Below are positions 38,322 to 47,318 of a stretch of 64,000 nt of DNA, in pieces. Both the position numbers and the translations under genes were made by a program. Source of the DNA: Streptomyces phaeofaciens (GTDB taxonomy: Bacteria; Actinomycetota; Actinomycetes; Streptomycetales; Streptomycetaceae); assembly GCF_014648915.1 (NCBI RefSeq), contig NZ_BMSA01000013.1:124001-188000 (forward strand). Reading direction: 5' to 3'. Each line of letters starts with the position of its first letter. Position 1 is the first letter of the stretch. The notes below the pieces were generated by a model. That model was not told the origin of the DNA, did not search any database, and worked only from the letters and a program-made list of their open reading frames with translations.

Positions 38322-39212
38322 TCAGTAACCGAACGCCCGGGCCGTGTTGACGGCCAGCGCGCTCGCGAGCGTGTCCTCCTCGACGCCCCGTACGGCGGCC
38401 ATCGCACGCACCGTGACCGGGATCAGGTACGGCGCGTTGGGCCGGCCGCGGTAGGGCGCCGGGGTCAGGAAGGGCGCGTCGGTCTCCACCAGGACCAGCT
38501 CCTGCGGGGCGACCGCGAGGGCGTCGCGCAGATGCTGGGCGTTCTTGAAGGTGACGTTGCCGGCGAAGGACATGTAGTAGCCGGCGCGGGCGCAGATCCC
38601 GGCCATCTCGGCGTCGCCGGAGTAGCAGTGGAAGACGGTCCGCTCGGGAGCGCCCTCCTCCTTCAGCACGCGCAGCACGTCGGCGTGGGCGTCGCGGTCG
38701 TGGATGACCAGGGCCTTGCCGTGCCGCTTGGCGATCTCGATGTGGGCGCGGAAGGAACGCTCCTGCGCCTCCTTGCCCTCGGGGCCGGTGCGGAAGTAGT
38801 CGAGGCCGGTCTCGCCGACGCCCTTGACGTGCGCGAGCGCGGCCAGGCGGTCGATCTCGGCGAGCGCCTCGTCGAGCGCCCCCGCGCCGCCGGGCTCGCG
38901 CTCCCCCTGCCGGGACCACCCGTCGGGGTCACCGTGCACGATGCGCGGCGCCTCGTTCGGGTGCAGGGCGACGGTCGCGTGGACGTTGTCGTACGTGGCG
39001 GCCGTCTCGGCGGCCCACCGCGAGCCCTTGATGTCGCAGCCGACCTGCACGACCGTCGCCACGCCGACCGACGCGGCCTTCGCGAGTCCCTCCGCCACCG
39101 TGCCGGACTGCATGTCGAGGTGGGTGTGGGAGTCGGCGACGGGCACCCGGAGGGGTTCCGGGAGCGGCGGTGCGGCGTTCTTGTCGGTGTTCTTGTCGGC
39201 GTTCGAAGACAT
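38322..39212 (-). CDS. tatD: TatD-family metal-dependent hydrolase (DNase)
   Basis: A protein of 296 residues, TIM-barrel amidohydrolase type. Metal-binding residues are in ADSHTHLDMQ near the N-terminus. VGETGLDYFR, VIHDRDAHAD, FHCYSGDAEMA and LVETDAPFLTP follow in order, the usual TatD set. TatD proteins are 3'-5' exonucleases in DNA repair and degradation. It precedes rpfB on the same strand, with a 118-base gap. Confidence 0.93.
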   Translation of the reverse strand: MSSNADKNTDKNAAPPLPEPLRVPVADSHTHLDMQSGTVAEGLAKAASVGVATVVQVGCDIKGSRWAAETAATYDNVHATVALHPNEAPRIVHGDPDGWSRQGEREPGGAGALDEALAEIDRLAALAHVKGVGETGLDYFRTGPEGKEAQERSFRAHIEIAKRHGKALVIHDRDAHADVLRVLKEEGAPERTVFHCYSGDAEMAGICARAGYYMSFAGNVTFKNAQHLRDALAVAPQELVLVETDAPFLTPAPYRGRPNAPYLIPVTVRAMAAVRGVEEDTLASALAVNTARAFGY

Positions 39213-39268
39213 GCCCCGATCCTACGAAAGGGGCACGCCCCGCCGCGGCCGGCCGTCCGTCGGTCCGC

Positions 39269-39685
39269 TCAGCCCGCCTTGCGGTGGAAGGGGTGCAGGA
39301 GGTCGGACAGATGCCAGTGGTGGTGCGCCGCCGTCGGCCGTTCCTCGGCGCCGGCCGGCGACCCGGGGGCCTCGGCGGGACCGGCCGGGGGCTCCGGGCG
39401 GGCCCGGCGGGCCGCACTGAGCACCGACGAGACCTGCCCCGCCCGCATGATCCGCACGACGTGCCCGTCGCAGTTCTGGCACGCGGGGCGGCTCAGCGGG
39501 GACGGCACGACACGGCCGTCCGCGACGTAGAGGACGAACGCGTGGCCCTCGGCGTCGGTGTGGTGCTCTATCTCGTACGACTGCTCCCAGCCGTGCCCGC
39601 AGCGCATGCAGGCGAAGGAGTACGACTCGTGCACGACCGGGGTCGCCGCGGTGCGCGGGCCGGTCTGCCCAGTGATCTCGCTCAT
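39269..39685 (-). CDS. Small zinc-ribbon-like cytoplasmic protein
   Basis: A protein of 138 residues with two CxxC pairs (FACMRCGHGW and PACQNCDGH) that should bind one zinc. A long Ala/Pro/Glu-rich linker leads to a histidine-rich end (AAHHHWHLSDLLHPFHRK). ATG 39685 has AGGAG 6 bases upstream. It lies 56 bases upstream of tatD on the same strand. No function is known. Confidence 0.82.
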   Translation of the reverse strand: MSEITGQTGPRTAATPVVHESYSFACMRCGHGWEQSYEIEHHTDAEGHAFVLYVADGRVVPSPLSRPACQNCDGHVVRIMRAGQVSSVLSAARRARPEPPAGPAEAPGSPAGAEERPTAAHHHWHLSDLLHPFHRKAG

Positions 39686-39935
39686 GCCAGCTCCTCTGGT
39701 CCGCTGGACGGGGGACGGTTGCGTCCCACGACCCAGTGGACGCCCGCACCGGCGTGAATGCACGAGGCCTGTCGAGTGTTGGATCCGTTTTGGACTTTCC
39801 TTGCCATAACGGCCCTGCGGGCAGGGGCTGAACTTTGCCTTCCGCTCCCGCGCTTTGCCCGCACATGGGGCGCACGCTCATCCGGCATGCGCCCTGCTCA
39901 GAGGGGTTGTGCGCGGGGTGTGAGCCCCCTCACGG

Positions 39936-39969
39936 GCACCCCGTCACAGCACCCCGTCACAGCACCCCG
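39936..39969. repeat. 13-base tandem repeat across the rsmI stop codon
   Basis: Unit GCACCCCGTCACA occurs twice (39936-39948 and 39949-39961), followed by a partial copy (39962-39969). On the minus strand each full copy carries a TGA; the one in the rsmI frame is the real stop at 39957-39959. The remaining gap, 39686-39935, has no gene. Confidence 0.75.
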
Positions 39970-40853
39970 GCGCCCTTCGCCGCCACGACCGCGTCGAACA
40001 CCTGCCGCTTGGGCAGTCCGGCCTCCACGGCGACCGCCGCGATGGCCTCCTTGCGGCGCTCGCCCGCCTCCTCGCGCACCCGGACCCGGCGGACGAGTTC
40101 GGCCGCGTCGAGTTCCTCGGGGCCGCGTTCGGGCGCACCGCAGACGACGACGGTGATCTCGCCGCGCACGCCCTCGGCCGCCCACTCCGCCAGCTCGCCC
40201 AGCGGGCCGCGCCGGACCTCCTCGTACGTCTTGGTCAGTTCGCGGCAGACGGCGGCGCGCCGGTCCGTCCCGAAGACCTCGGCCATCGCGGCGAGCGTGT
40301 CGTCGAGGCGGTGCGGGGCCTCGAAGTAGACGAGGGTGCGCCGCTCCTCGGCGACCTCCCGCAGCCGGGACAGCCGCTCGCCCGCCTTCCGCGGCAGGAA
40401 GCCCTCGAAGCAGAAACGGTCGACGGGCAGCCCGGACAGGGCGAGCGCGGTGAGCACGGCGGACGGCCCCGGCACGGCGGTCACCCGGATGTCCTGCTCG
40501 ACGGCGGCGGCCACCAGCCGGTACCCGGGGTCGGACACCGACGGCATCCCCGCGTCCGTCACCAGCAGCACCCGGGCGCCGCCGAGCAGCTCCTCGACCA
40601 GCTCGGGCGTCCGCGCGGACTCGTTCCCCTCGAAGTACGACACCACCCGCCCCTTGGGCATCACGCCCAGCGCCTGCGTGAGCCGACGCAGCCGGCGCGT
40701 GTCCTCGGCGGCCACGACATCGGCCCCGGCCAGCTCCTGGGCGAGCCGGGGCGGGGCGTCGGCGATCTCACCGATGGGCGTACCGGCGAGAACGAGGATT
40801 CCGGGCCGGCCTCCGGCGGGGGCTGCGGACTTGGTTCCGGGAGCAACTGTCAC
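39957..40853 (-). CDS. rsmI: 16S rRNA 2'-O-ribose C1402 methyltransferase
   Basis: A protein of 298 residues of the tetrapyrrole methylase-like fold. The N-terminal LVLAGTPIGEIADAPPRL, AAEDTRRLRRL, VTDAGMPSVSDPG and FCFEGFLPRK match RsmI, which methylates C1402 of 16S rRNA together with RsmH. GTG 40853 is taken as start. It is divergent from pmt, with 61 bases between the start codons. Confidence 0.95.
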   Translation of the reverse strand: MTVAPGTKSAAPAGGRPGILVLAGTPIGEIADAPPRLAQELAGADVVAAEDTRRLRRLTQALGVMPKGRVVSYFEGNESARTPELVEELLGGARVLLVTDAGMPSVSDPGYRLVAAAVEQDIRVTAVPGPSAVLTALALSGLPVDRFCFEGFLPRKAGERLSRLREVAEERRTLVYFEAPHRLDDTLAAMAEVFGTDRRAAVCRELTKTYEEVRRGPLGELAEWAAEGVRGEITVVVCGAPERGPEELDAAELVRRVRVREEAGERRKEAIAAVAVEAGLPKRQVFDAVVAAKGAGVL

Positions 40854-40914
40854 GTTTCCATCCTCGCAGGCCCATGCACGGGACTCACACAGACCTGTTC
40901 CCTACGATGGCGCG

Positions 40915-42681
40915 GTGACCAGTACCGCGTCCTCCATGGACTCCACGGGCTCCACTGACCACCGGCCCGTCCCGGCACCGCACGACCAGCGGCCGTCGTC
41001 GTGGCAGCAGCGGCTGCGCCGTTTCGGATACACGGCGGGGCGGCCGGTCGGCGACGTCCGGGAGCGGCTGGTGCCGCCGTACGCGCAGCCCGCCCCGCGG
41101 CTGTGGCAGTCGCTCGGCCTGCCGCCGGTGTGGACCGACCGGATCCTGCGCTGGTCGGGGTGGGGCGGTCCGCTGCTGATCACGCTGGTGGCCGGGGTGA
41201 TCCGGTTCTGGAACCTGGGCAGCCCCGAGAAGGTGATATTCGACGAGACGTACTACGCCAAGGACGCGTGGGCGCTCGTCCACCGCGGGTTCGAGGTCAA
41301 CTGGGACAAGAACGCCAACGACCTCATCCTCTCCTCCGGCGGCCATGTCACCGTCCCGACGGACGCGGCGTACGTGGTGCATCCGCCGGTCGGCAAGTAC
41401 GTGATCGGGCTGGGCGAGCTGTTGTTCGGCTTCGACCCGTTCGGCTGGCGGTTCATGACGGCGCTGCTCGGCACGCTCAGCGTGCTGATGCTCTGCCGGA
41501 TCGGCCGCCGGCTGTTCCGCTCCACCTTCCTGGGCTGCCTGGCCGGCGCCCTGATGGCCGTGGACGGGTTGCACTTCGTGATGAGCCGCACCGCGCTGCT
41601 CGACGGGGTGCTGATGTTCTTCGTGCTGGCGGCGTTCGGCTGTCTGGTCGTGGACCGCGACAGGGCGCGCGAACGGCTCGCCGCTGCGCTCCCGCCGGAC
41701 GTGGACGGCCGCTGCCGTCCGGACGCGCACATCGCGGAGACCACCCGCCTCGGTCTGCGCCCCTGGCGCTGGGCGGCCGGTGTGATGTTCGGCCTGGCCA
41801 TCGGCACCAAGTGGAACGGCCTGTACATCATGGCCGCGTTCCTGCTGATGACGGTCCTGTGGGACGTCGGCTCCCGCAAGGTGGCCGGTGCGCGCCGGCC
41901 GTACCTGGCGGTGCTGAAGCACGACACGGGTCTGACGTTCCTGGCCACCGTCCCGGTCGCGCTGGTCACCTATCTGGTGTCGTGGACGGGCTGGATCCTC
42001 TCCCCGAGCGACGGCTCCGGCGGCTACTACCGCAACTGGGCGGCCACCGACGGCAAGGGCGGCAACTGGACCTGGCTCTTCCCGGACTGGCTGCGCAGCC
42101 TGTGGCACTACGAGCACGAGGTGTTCGAGTTCCACACCCACCTCACCTCGCCGCACACCTATCAGTCCAACCCGTGGAGCTGGCTGGTCCTGGGCCGCCC
42201 GGTCTCGTACTTCTACGAGTCCCCGGCGCCCGGCGCGGACGGCTGCCCGACGGACGCGGGCGAGAAGTGCGCGCGCGAGGTGCTGGCGATCGGCACCCCG
42301 CTGCTGTGGTGGGCGGCCTGCTTCGCGGTCCTGTACGTGCTGTGGCGCTGGATCTTCCGCCGCGACTGGCGCGCGGGCGCGATCGCCTGCGGCATCGCGG
42401 CCGGCTACCTGCCCTGGTTCATGTACCAGGAGCGCACGATCTTCCTCTTCTACGCCGTCGTCTTCCTTCCGTTCCTGTGTCTTGCGGTCGCGATGATGAT
42501 CGGCGCCCTCGTCGGCCCACCGGGCTCGAGCGACACCCGCCGCGTGGCCGGCGCCACGGGCGCGGGCGTCCTGGTCCTGCTGATCGCCTGGAACTTCATC
42601 TACTTCTGGCCCCTGTACACGGGGACGGCGATCCCGATCGACGACTGGCGGTCGCGGATGTGGCTGGACACGTGGGTGTAG
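40915..42681 (+). CDS. pmt: Protein O-mannosyltransferase
   Basis: A protein of 588 residues of glycosyltransferase family 39 that moves mannose from polyprenyl-phosphate mannose to secreted proteins. It has about eleven membrane helices. The essential acidic pair is in FDETYYAKDAW in the first outer loop, and HPPVGKYVIG is also conserved. GTG 40915 follows TACGAT (40903-40908) by 6 bases and has no ribosome site, so the message may be leaderless. In S. coelicolor Pmt is needed for phage phiC31 infection and glycoprotein formation. Its stop codon lies in a tandem repeat. Confidence 0.94.
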   Translation: MTSTASSMDSTGSTDHRPVPAPHDQRPSSWQQRLRRFGYTAGRPVGDVRERLVPPYAQPAPRLWQSLGLPPVWTDRILRWSGWGGPLLITLVAGVIRFWNLGSPEKVIFDETYYAKDAWALVHRGFEVNWDKNANDLILSSGGHVTVPTDAAYVVHPPVGKYVIGLGELLFGFDPFGWRFMTALLGTLSVLMLCRIGRRLFRSTFLGCLAGALMAVDGLHFVMSRTALLDGVLMFFVLAAFGCLVVDRDRARERLAAALPPDVDGRCRPDAHIAETTRLGLRPWRWAAGVMFGLAIGTKWNGLYIMAAFLLMTVLWDVGSRKVAGARRPYLAVLKHDTGLTFLATVPVALVTYLVSWTGWILSPSDGSGGYYRNWAATDGKGGNWTWLFPDWLRSLWHYEHEVFEFHTHLTSPHTYQSNPWSWLVLGRPVSYFYESPAPGADGCPTDAGEKCAREVLAIGTPLLWWAACFAVLYVLWRWIFRRDWRAGAIACGIAAGYLPWFMYQERTIFLFYAVVFLPFLCLAVAMMIGALVGPPGSSDTRRVAGATGAGVLVLLIAWNFIYFWPLYTGTAIPIDDWRSRMWLDTWV

Positions 42682-42732
42682 CGGGACACGTGGGTGTAGC
42701 GGGACAGGTGGGTGTAGCGGGACAGGTGGGTC
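42667..42732 (+). repeat. 18-base tandem repeat with in-frame TAG at the end of pmt
   Basis: Unit GACACGTGGGTGTAGCGG occurs three times (42667-42684, 42685-42702 and 42703-42720, the last with one base change) plus a 12-base partial copy. The unit is six codons long and each copy has an in-frame TAG, at 42679, 42697 and 42715. The first ends pmt. Confidence 0.9.
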
Positions 42733-42887
42733 GGCCGGGGCGGTCCTAGGACGTCCGTTCGCCGCCGTTCGGGTGGAACGCGCGCTTTAGAACGGTCCGT
42801 AACGATCGGTGCCGGTACGGTCACGGCGGCGCCACGGGGTCGCCGTCGCCCCGCGTGCGGCCGCCGGGCGCCGGTAGACATCGGGCC

Positions 42888-43664
42888 GTGAGCACATCGA
42901 GAAGCCCGAAGATCGACACCTGGACCGGCGTCGCCACGCTCCTCGTGGCCGTCGTCGCCCTGGTGGCCGACCACTACACCGACCTCCCCGAGTGGCTGGG
43001 GTCCGCCTGCGCGCTGGTCATCGGGGGCACGGTCACCTTCGCCGCGTGGCGATGGCTGCGCCCGGGCACGCACCCCACGCTCCAACGGAACCTGCTGGTG
43101 GGGCTCCTGGCCCTGGTGACCGTGGCCGGGTCGGTCCTGGCCTGGTCCGACGCCGGCCCCCGGGCCGACGGGCGCAAGGACCGGGCCGACGCCAAGAACG
43201 TCTCCGCGCGGGAGATCGCCCAGGGCATCACCGTCACCAGGATCGGCGACAACGTGCCGGGCGCGGACGCGGAACTGACGGTCGACGCCTGCCTGGAGAT
43301 GTCCGGCACCGGGCGCGTCCCCGAGGGCTGGGGGCTCTGGCTGGCCAACAACCGGGACCCCGCGGGCACGCCCGGGGTGGGCGGCTTCTGGAGTCTCCAG
43401 CGCGCCCGCCAGACCGACGGGGGGACGACCTGGCACATCGACACGTTCGGCGTCGGCGAAGAGGCCGGCGACACCGGCAACGAGTTCTGGCTGTACGTGT
43501 TCCTGGTGCCCGCGCCGTCCGACGCCGTGCTGAGCAGCCTGCTGGCGGACGCCCCCGGGGTGCAGACCCGCCCGGCCGGGTCGGAGCCGGTGGCCCAGTA
43601 CCGCGTGAAGCGCGACGCGGTGCTCAACTGCCCTTGGTTCGAGAGGAACAAGAAGCGGTCCTGA
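42888..43664 (+). CDS. Membrane protein with extracytoplasmic domain, unknown
   Basis: A protein of 258 residues with three membrane helices near the N-terminus (about 13-28, 38-55 and 66-84). The outer domain of about 165 residues is rich in Gly and Asp and has two cysteines (VDACLEM and LNCPWF). No family is recognised. GTG 42888 comes 7 bases after TAGACA (42875-42880), so a leaderless start is likely. Confidence 0.75.
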   Translation: MSTSRSPKIDTWTGVATLLVAVVALVADHYTDLPEWLGSACALVIGGTVTFAAWRWLRPGTHPTLQRNLLVGLLALVTVAGSVLAWSDAGPRADGRKDRADAKNVSAREIAQGITVTRIGDNVPGADAELTVDACLEMSGTGRVPEGWGLWLANNRDPAGTPGVGGFWSLQRARQTDGGTTWHIDTFGVGEEAGDTGNEFWLYVFLVPAPSDAVLSSLLADAPGVQTRPAGSEPVAQYRVKRDAVLNCPWFERNKKRS

Positions 43665-43691
43665 CCCCGCCCCCCGCACATCTCCGTTCGG

Positions 43692-43727
43692 ACAACTTCC
43701 GGCACAACTTCTGGCACAAGTTCCGGA
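43692..43727. repeat. Three tandem 12-base repeats
   Basis: ACAACTTCCGGC, ACAACTTCTGGC and ACAAGTTCCGGA lie in tandem in the gap before the first transpeptidase gene. The outer copies can also pair (CCGG/CCGG and AACTT/AAGTT). This may be a terminator for the upstream gene or a regulator site. Confidence 0.55.
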
Positions 43728-43782
43728 AACCCTCGTCACAGGAGCCCCTTGGTCCGCCTACAGTTCGGAATGCGGCCAGCCG

Positions 43783-43800
43783 TTCTGAACACGTTCAGAA
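43783..43800. promoter_or_regulatory. Palindrome TTCTGAAC-AC-GTTCAGAA upstream of the first transpeptidase gene
   Basis: A perfect 8-2-8 palindrome, 53 bases before the start codon at 43854, in the position of an operator. The regulator is unknown. Confidence 0.65.
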
Positions 43801-43853
43801 ACGTGCGGAGGGGCTCACGGAGGCCGACGGGGTGAACGGGGAGGACAAGAGAC

Positions 43854-45482
43854 ATGCACAAGGGGGCCAAAGCCGCGATAGTCGGCTCGGTGTTCGCCGT
43901 GATGGTGGGCGGGGCCGGGTACGGCGCCTTCAACCTCGTGGACGCGCTGAACGGGGGTGGCGGCGAGGCCGGTGGGAGCGGTCCCGCACCGGTGAGAACC
44001 GGGCCGCCGAGCGCGGCGGAGGTAAAGGAGACCGGCGCCGATTTCCTGGCGGCCTGGCAGAAGGGGGAGGCGGCGTCGGCGGCCGCGCTCACCAACAACG
44101 CGGAGAAGGCCGGTCCGCTGCTGACCTCGTACGGCCAGGCGGCCCACATCACGGGCGTGAAGATCACACCCGGCGCGGCCACCGGGGCCACCGTGCCGTT
44201 CACCGTCAAGGCGACGGTGTCGTACGACGGGAAGTCCCAGCCGCTCTCCTACCGGAGCTCGTTGACGGTGGTGCGCGGGGTCACCACCGGCAAGGCCCTG
44301 GTCGACTGGCAGCCGTCGGTCGTCCACCCCGAGCTGACGGACATGGACGACACCCTGGTCACGGGCGAGTCCTCGGCACCGCCGATCGAGGCGGTGGACC
44401 GCGACGGCAAGGTGCTGACGAAGGAGAAGTACCCCTCCCTGGGGCCGATCCTGGACCAGCTGCGCGAGAAGTACGGCGAGAAGGCGGGCGGTACGCCCGG
44501 CGTCGAGCTGGCGATCCACCACGCCGACCCGAACGCCGCCGACACCCCGCTGCTGACCCTCGCGAAGGGCAAGGCCGGCAAGCTGCCCACCACGCTCAGC
44601 GCGGGCGTCCAGGCGGCCGCGGAACAGGCGGTGACCCAGTACGCGGAGTCCTCCGTGGTGGCCGTCGAACCGAGCACCGGCGAGGTGCTCGCGGTCGCCA
44701 ACCACCGCAAGGACGGCTGGAACGCGGCCTTCCTCGGCCAGGTCGCCCCCGGCTCCACCCTGAAGATCCTCAGCGCCGCCACCTTCATCGACAACGGGAT
44801 CACCACCGCCGACGGGCCGGCGCCCTGCACGCCGGACGCCGTGTGGCAGAGCCAGACCTTCCACAACATCGACGGCATGAAGCCGAACGAGAACGCGACC
44901 CTGTCGGAGAGCTTCGCCCGCTCCTGCAACACGGCGTTCGTGAAGTACGCGGACGCCGTGAAGGTCGACACCCTCACGAAGGAGGCCACGGACCGCTTCG
45001 GGATCGGCCTGAACTGGCAGACCGGCATCCCGTCCTTCGACGGCTCCGTCCCGGCCTCCGGCGGCCCGGACACCGCGGCCAACCTGATCGGCCAGGGCCA
45101 GGTGCAGATGAACCCGCTGAACATGGCCTCGGTGACGGCGACCGCGATGACCGGCGCCTTCCACCAGCCGGTGATCGTGCCGAAGAGCCTCGACGGCCGT
45201 GAACTGGCCCGCGCGCGCGGCCTGTCGGCGGACACCGTGGCCCAGCTGCGCGCCATGATGAACCGCACCGCGACCAGCGGCACCGCGGCCGAGGTGATGC
45301 GCGGGCTGGGCGACCGGATCGGCGCGAAGACCGGCTCGGCCGAGGTCGACGGACAGGCCAGGTCCAACAGCTGGTTCACCGGCTACCGCGACGACATCGC
45401 CGCGGCGGCGATGGTCCAGGACGGCGGCCACGGGGTCGACGCGTCCGGCCCGATCGTCGCGCAGGTGCTGCGGGCAGGGTAG
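43854..45482 (+). CDS. Penicillin-binding transpeptidase with NTF2-like domain (copy 1)
   Basis: A protein of 542 residues, class B PBP-like, crosslinking peptidoglycan outside the membrane. One N-terminal membrane helix (about 7-26), a MecA_N/NTF2-like domain (about 53-165), a linker, and a transpeptidase domain (about 245-540). Catalytic motifs: S301-T-L-K304, S357-C-N359 and K492-T-G494. GGAGG lies 8 bases before ATG 43854. A paralogue follows 153 bases later, then ssgE, so sporulation or tip-growth wall synthesis is a likely setting. Confidence 0.93.
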   Translation: MHKGAKAAIVGSVFAVMVGGAGYGAFNLVDALNGGGGEAGGSGPAPVRTGPPSAAEVKETGADFLAAWQKGEAASAAALTNNAEKAGPLLTSYGQAAHITGVKITPGAATGATVPFTVKATVSYDGKSQPLSYRSSLTVVRGVTTGKALVDWQPSVVHPELTDMDDTLVTGESSAPPIEAVDRDGKVLTKEKYPSLGPILDQLREKYGEKAGGTPGVELAIHHADPNAADTPLLTLAKGKAGKLPTTLSAGVQAAAEQAVTQYAESSVVAVEPSTGEVLAVANHRKDGWNAAFLGQVAPGSTLKILSAATFIDNGITTADGPAPCTPDAVWQSQTFHNIDGMKPNENATLSESFARSCNTAFVKYADAVKVDTLTKEATDRFGIGLNWQTGIPSFDGSVPASGGPDTAANLIGQGQVQMNPLNMASVTATAMTGAFHQPVIVPKSLDGRELARARGLSADTVAQLRAMMNRTATSGTAAEVMRGLGDRIGAKTGSAEVDGQARSNSWFTGYRDDIAAAAMVQDGGHGVDASGPIVAQVLRAG

Positions 45483-45635
45483 CGACGCGACGCGCCGGGG
45501 GTGGCTGACGTCACAGATGGTGTCACCCGCACAGCACGGGACTCTAGGGTGGTTGTCGTCGTTGGGGTGCGTGAGGACAACGAGGGCATCGGGGCGCGGG
45601 GGCCCTGCCCCTGGGGATCCGGAGGATCACAGGTC

Positions 45636-47294
45636 GTGGGCAAGAGAAGGCGCGTCGACGAGCGGCGCAGCAAGCGGCGGCCGGCCGTCGTCGGCGGCAT
45701 GATCGCGGTCGTCGTCGGCGGCGCCGGGATCGGCGTCTACGCGCTGTACGGCGGAGCGGCCGCCGAGGACCGTGCGGCCGAGAAGCCCGTCGTCAAGACC
45801 GGCCCGCTGTCGGCGACCGAGGTCACCACCGCGGCGCGGACGTTCCTTTCGGCCTGGCAGCAGGGCAAGGTGACCCGGGCGGCGGCCGGCACCGACGACA
45901 CGGCGGCCGCCACCGCCCTGCTGACCGGCTACACCGAGGACGCCCGCATCACGGACGTCACCCTCACCCCCGGTGCCCGCACGGGCGACAAGGTGCCGTT
46001 CACCGTCAAGGGCACGGTGACGTACAAGAAGGTCAGCAAGCCGGTCTCGTACGACAGCGCGCTGACCGTCGTCCGGCGGGCCAAGGACGGCAAGCCGCTG
46101 GTCGACTGGCACGCGTCCGTGGTGCACCCCGATCTCACGGACGGGGACACCCTGGTGACCGGCGAGGCGGGCGACCCGCCCGTCAAGGCGCTGGACCGGG
46201 ACGGCGGGGAGCTCACCGCCGCCGACTACCCCTCCCTGGGCAGCGTGCTGGACGGCCTGCGCGAGAAGTACGGCAAGAAGGCGGGCGGTACGGCGGGCGT
46301 CGAACTGCGCGTGGTGCGCGGCAAGGCGGCGAAGGCGAAGAAGGCCTCCGACAAGACGCTCGTGGAGCTGAGCAAGGGCACGCCGGGCACGGTCGAGACG
46401 ACGCTCAGCCCGACGCTCCAGGCCGCCGCCGAGAAGCAGGTGGCGGCGAGCTCGCGCGCGTCGGTCGTCGTGCTGCGTCCGTCGACGGGCGAGATCCTCG
46501 CGGTGGCCAACAGCAGCCACGGCTTCGACGTGGCACTCCAGGGCTCCCTGGCGCCGGGTTCCACGATGAAGGTCATCACGTCGTCGCTGCTCATCGAGAA
46601 GGGCCTGGCGTCGGTGGACAAGACGCATCCGTGTCCGAAGTACTTCACGTACGGCGGCTGGAAGTTCCAGAACGACGACAAGTTCGAGATCAAGGGCGGC
46701 ACGTTCAAGGCGAGCTTCGCCCGTTCCTGCAACACGGCCTTCATCAGCCAGGCGGGCGAGCTGGACGACGACAGCCTGACCAAGCAGGCCCAGCAGGTCT
46801 TCGGCCTGTCGATGAACAACTGGGCGGTCGGGGTGCCCACCGTCGACGGCTCCGTGCCGGTGCAGTCGGCGGCCCAGAAGGCGGCGGAGCTGATCGGGCA
46901 GGGCGGGGTGCGGATGAATCCGCTGAACATGGCGTCGGTCGCCGCGACGGTGAAGTCGGGCACCTTCCACCAGCCGTACCTGGTCGCCCCGTCGGTCGAC
47001 GGCCGCACGCTGGCCACCGCCTCGCGCACCATGTCCTCGGACACGCTGTCGCAGCTGCGGGAGCTGATGAACTACACCGCCGCGTACGGCACGGCCGCCG
47101 AGGCGATGTCCGGTCTCGGCCCCGACTACGGCGCCAAGACCGGCTCGGCGGAGGTCGACAACCAGAAGAAGCCCAACGGCTGGTTCACGGCCTACCGGGG
47201 CGATCTCGCCGCGGCCGGTGTCGTCCAGGCGGGCGGCCACGGCGGCGACACGGCGGGTCCGATCGTGGCGTCCCTGCTGAAGACGGGCGGCTGA
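45636..47294 (+). CDS. Penicillin-binding transpeptidase with NTF2-like domain (copy 2)
   Basis: A protein of 552 residues and close paralogue of its neighbour. A basic N-terminus and membrane helix (about 16-38), an NTF2-like domain (about 58-172), and the transpeptidase domain (about 254-550) with S309-T-M-K312, S364-C-N366 and K501-T-G503. GTG 45636 is chosen because GGAGG lies 10 bases upstream; an earlier GTG at 45501 would add a stretch without family support. It converges with ssgE. Confidence 0.92.
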   Translation: MGKRRRVDERRSKRRPAVVGGMIAVVVGGAGIGVYALYGGAAAEDRAAEKPVVKTGPLSATEVTTAARTFLSAWQQGKVTRAAAGTDDTAAATALLTGYTEDARITDVTLTPGARTGDKVPFTVKGTVTYKKVSKPVSYDSALTVVRRAKDGKPLVDWHASVVHPDLTDGDTLVTGEAGDPPVKALDRDGGELTAADYPSLGSVLDGLREKYGKKAGGTAGVELRVVRGKAAKAKKASDKTLVELSKGTPGTVETTLSPTLQAAAEKQVAASSRASVVVLRPSTGEILAVANSSHGFDVALQGSLAPGSTMKVITSSLLIEKGLASVDKTHPCPKYFTYGGWKFQNDDKFEIKGGTFKASFARSCNTAFISQAGELDDDSLTKQAQQVFGLSMNNWAVGVPTVDGSVPVQSAAQKAAELIGQGGVRMNPLNMASVAATVKSGTFHQPYLVAPSVDGRTLATASRTMSSDTLSQLRELMNYTAAYGTAAEAMSGLGPDYGAKTGSAEVDNQKKPNGWFTAYRGDLAAAGVVQAGGHGGDTAGPIVASLLKTGG

Positions 47295-47318
47295 CCCGGC
47301 CGACCCGCACCGGCGGGC

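Noticed and set aside
42682..42887. Read-through extension of pmt as a real longer protein
   Set aside because: The first TAG is followed by two more in the same frame, and the sequence beyond has no Pmt-like features.
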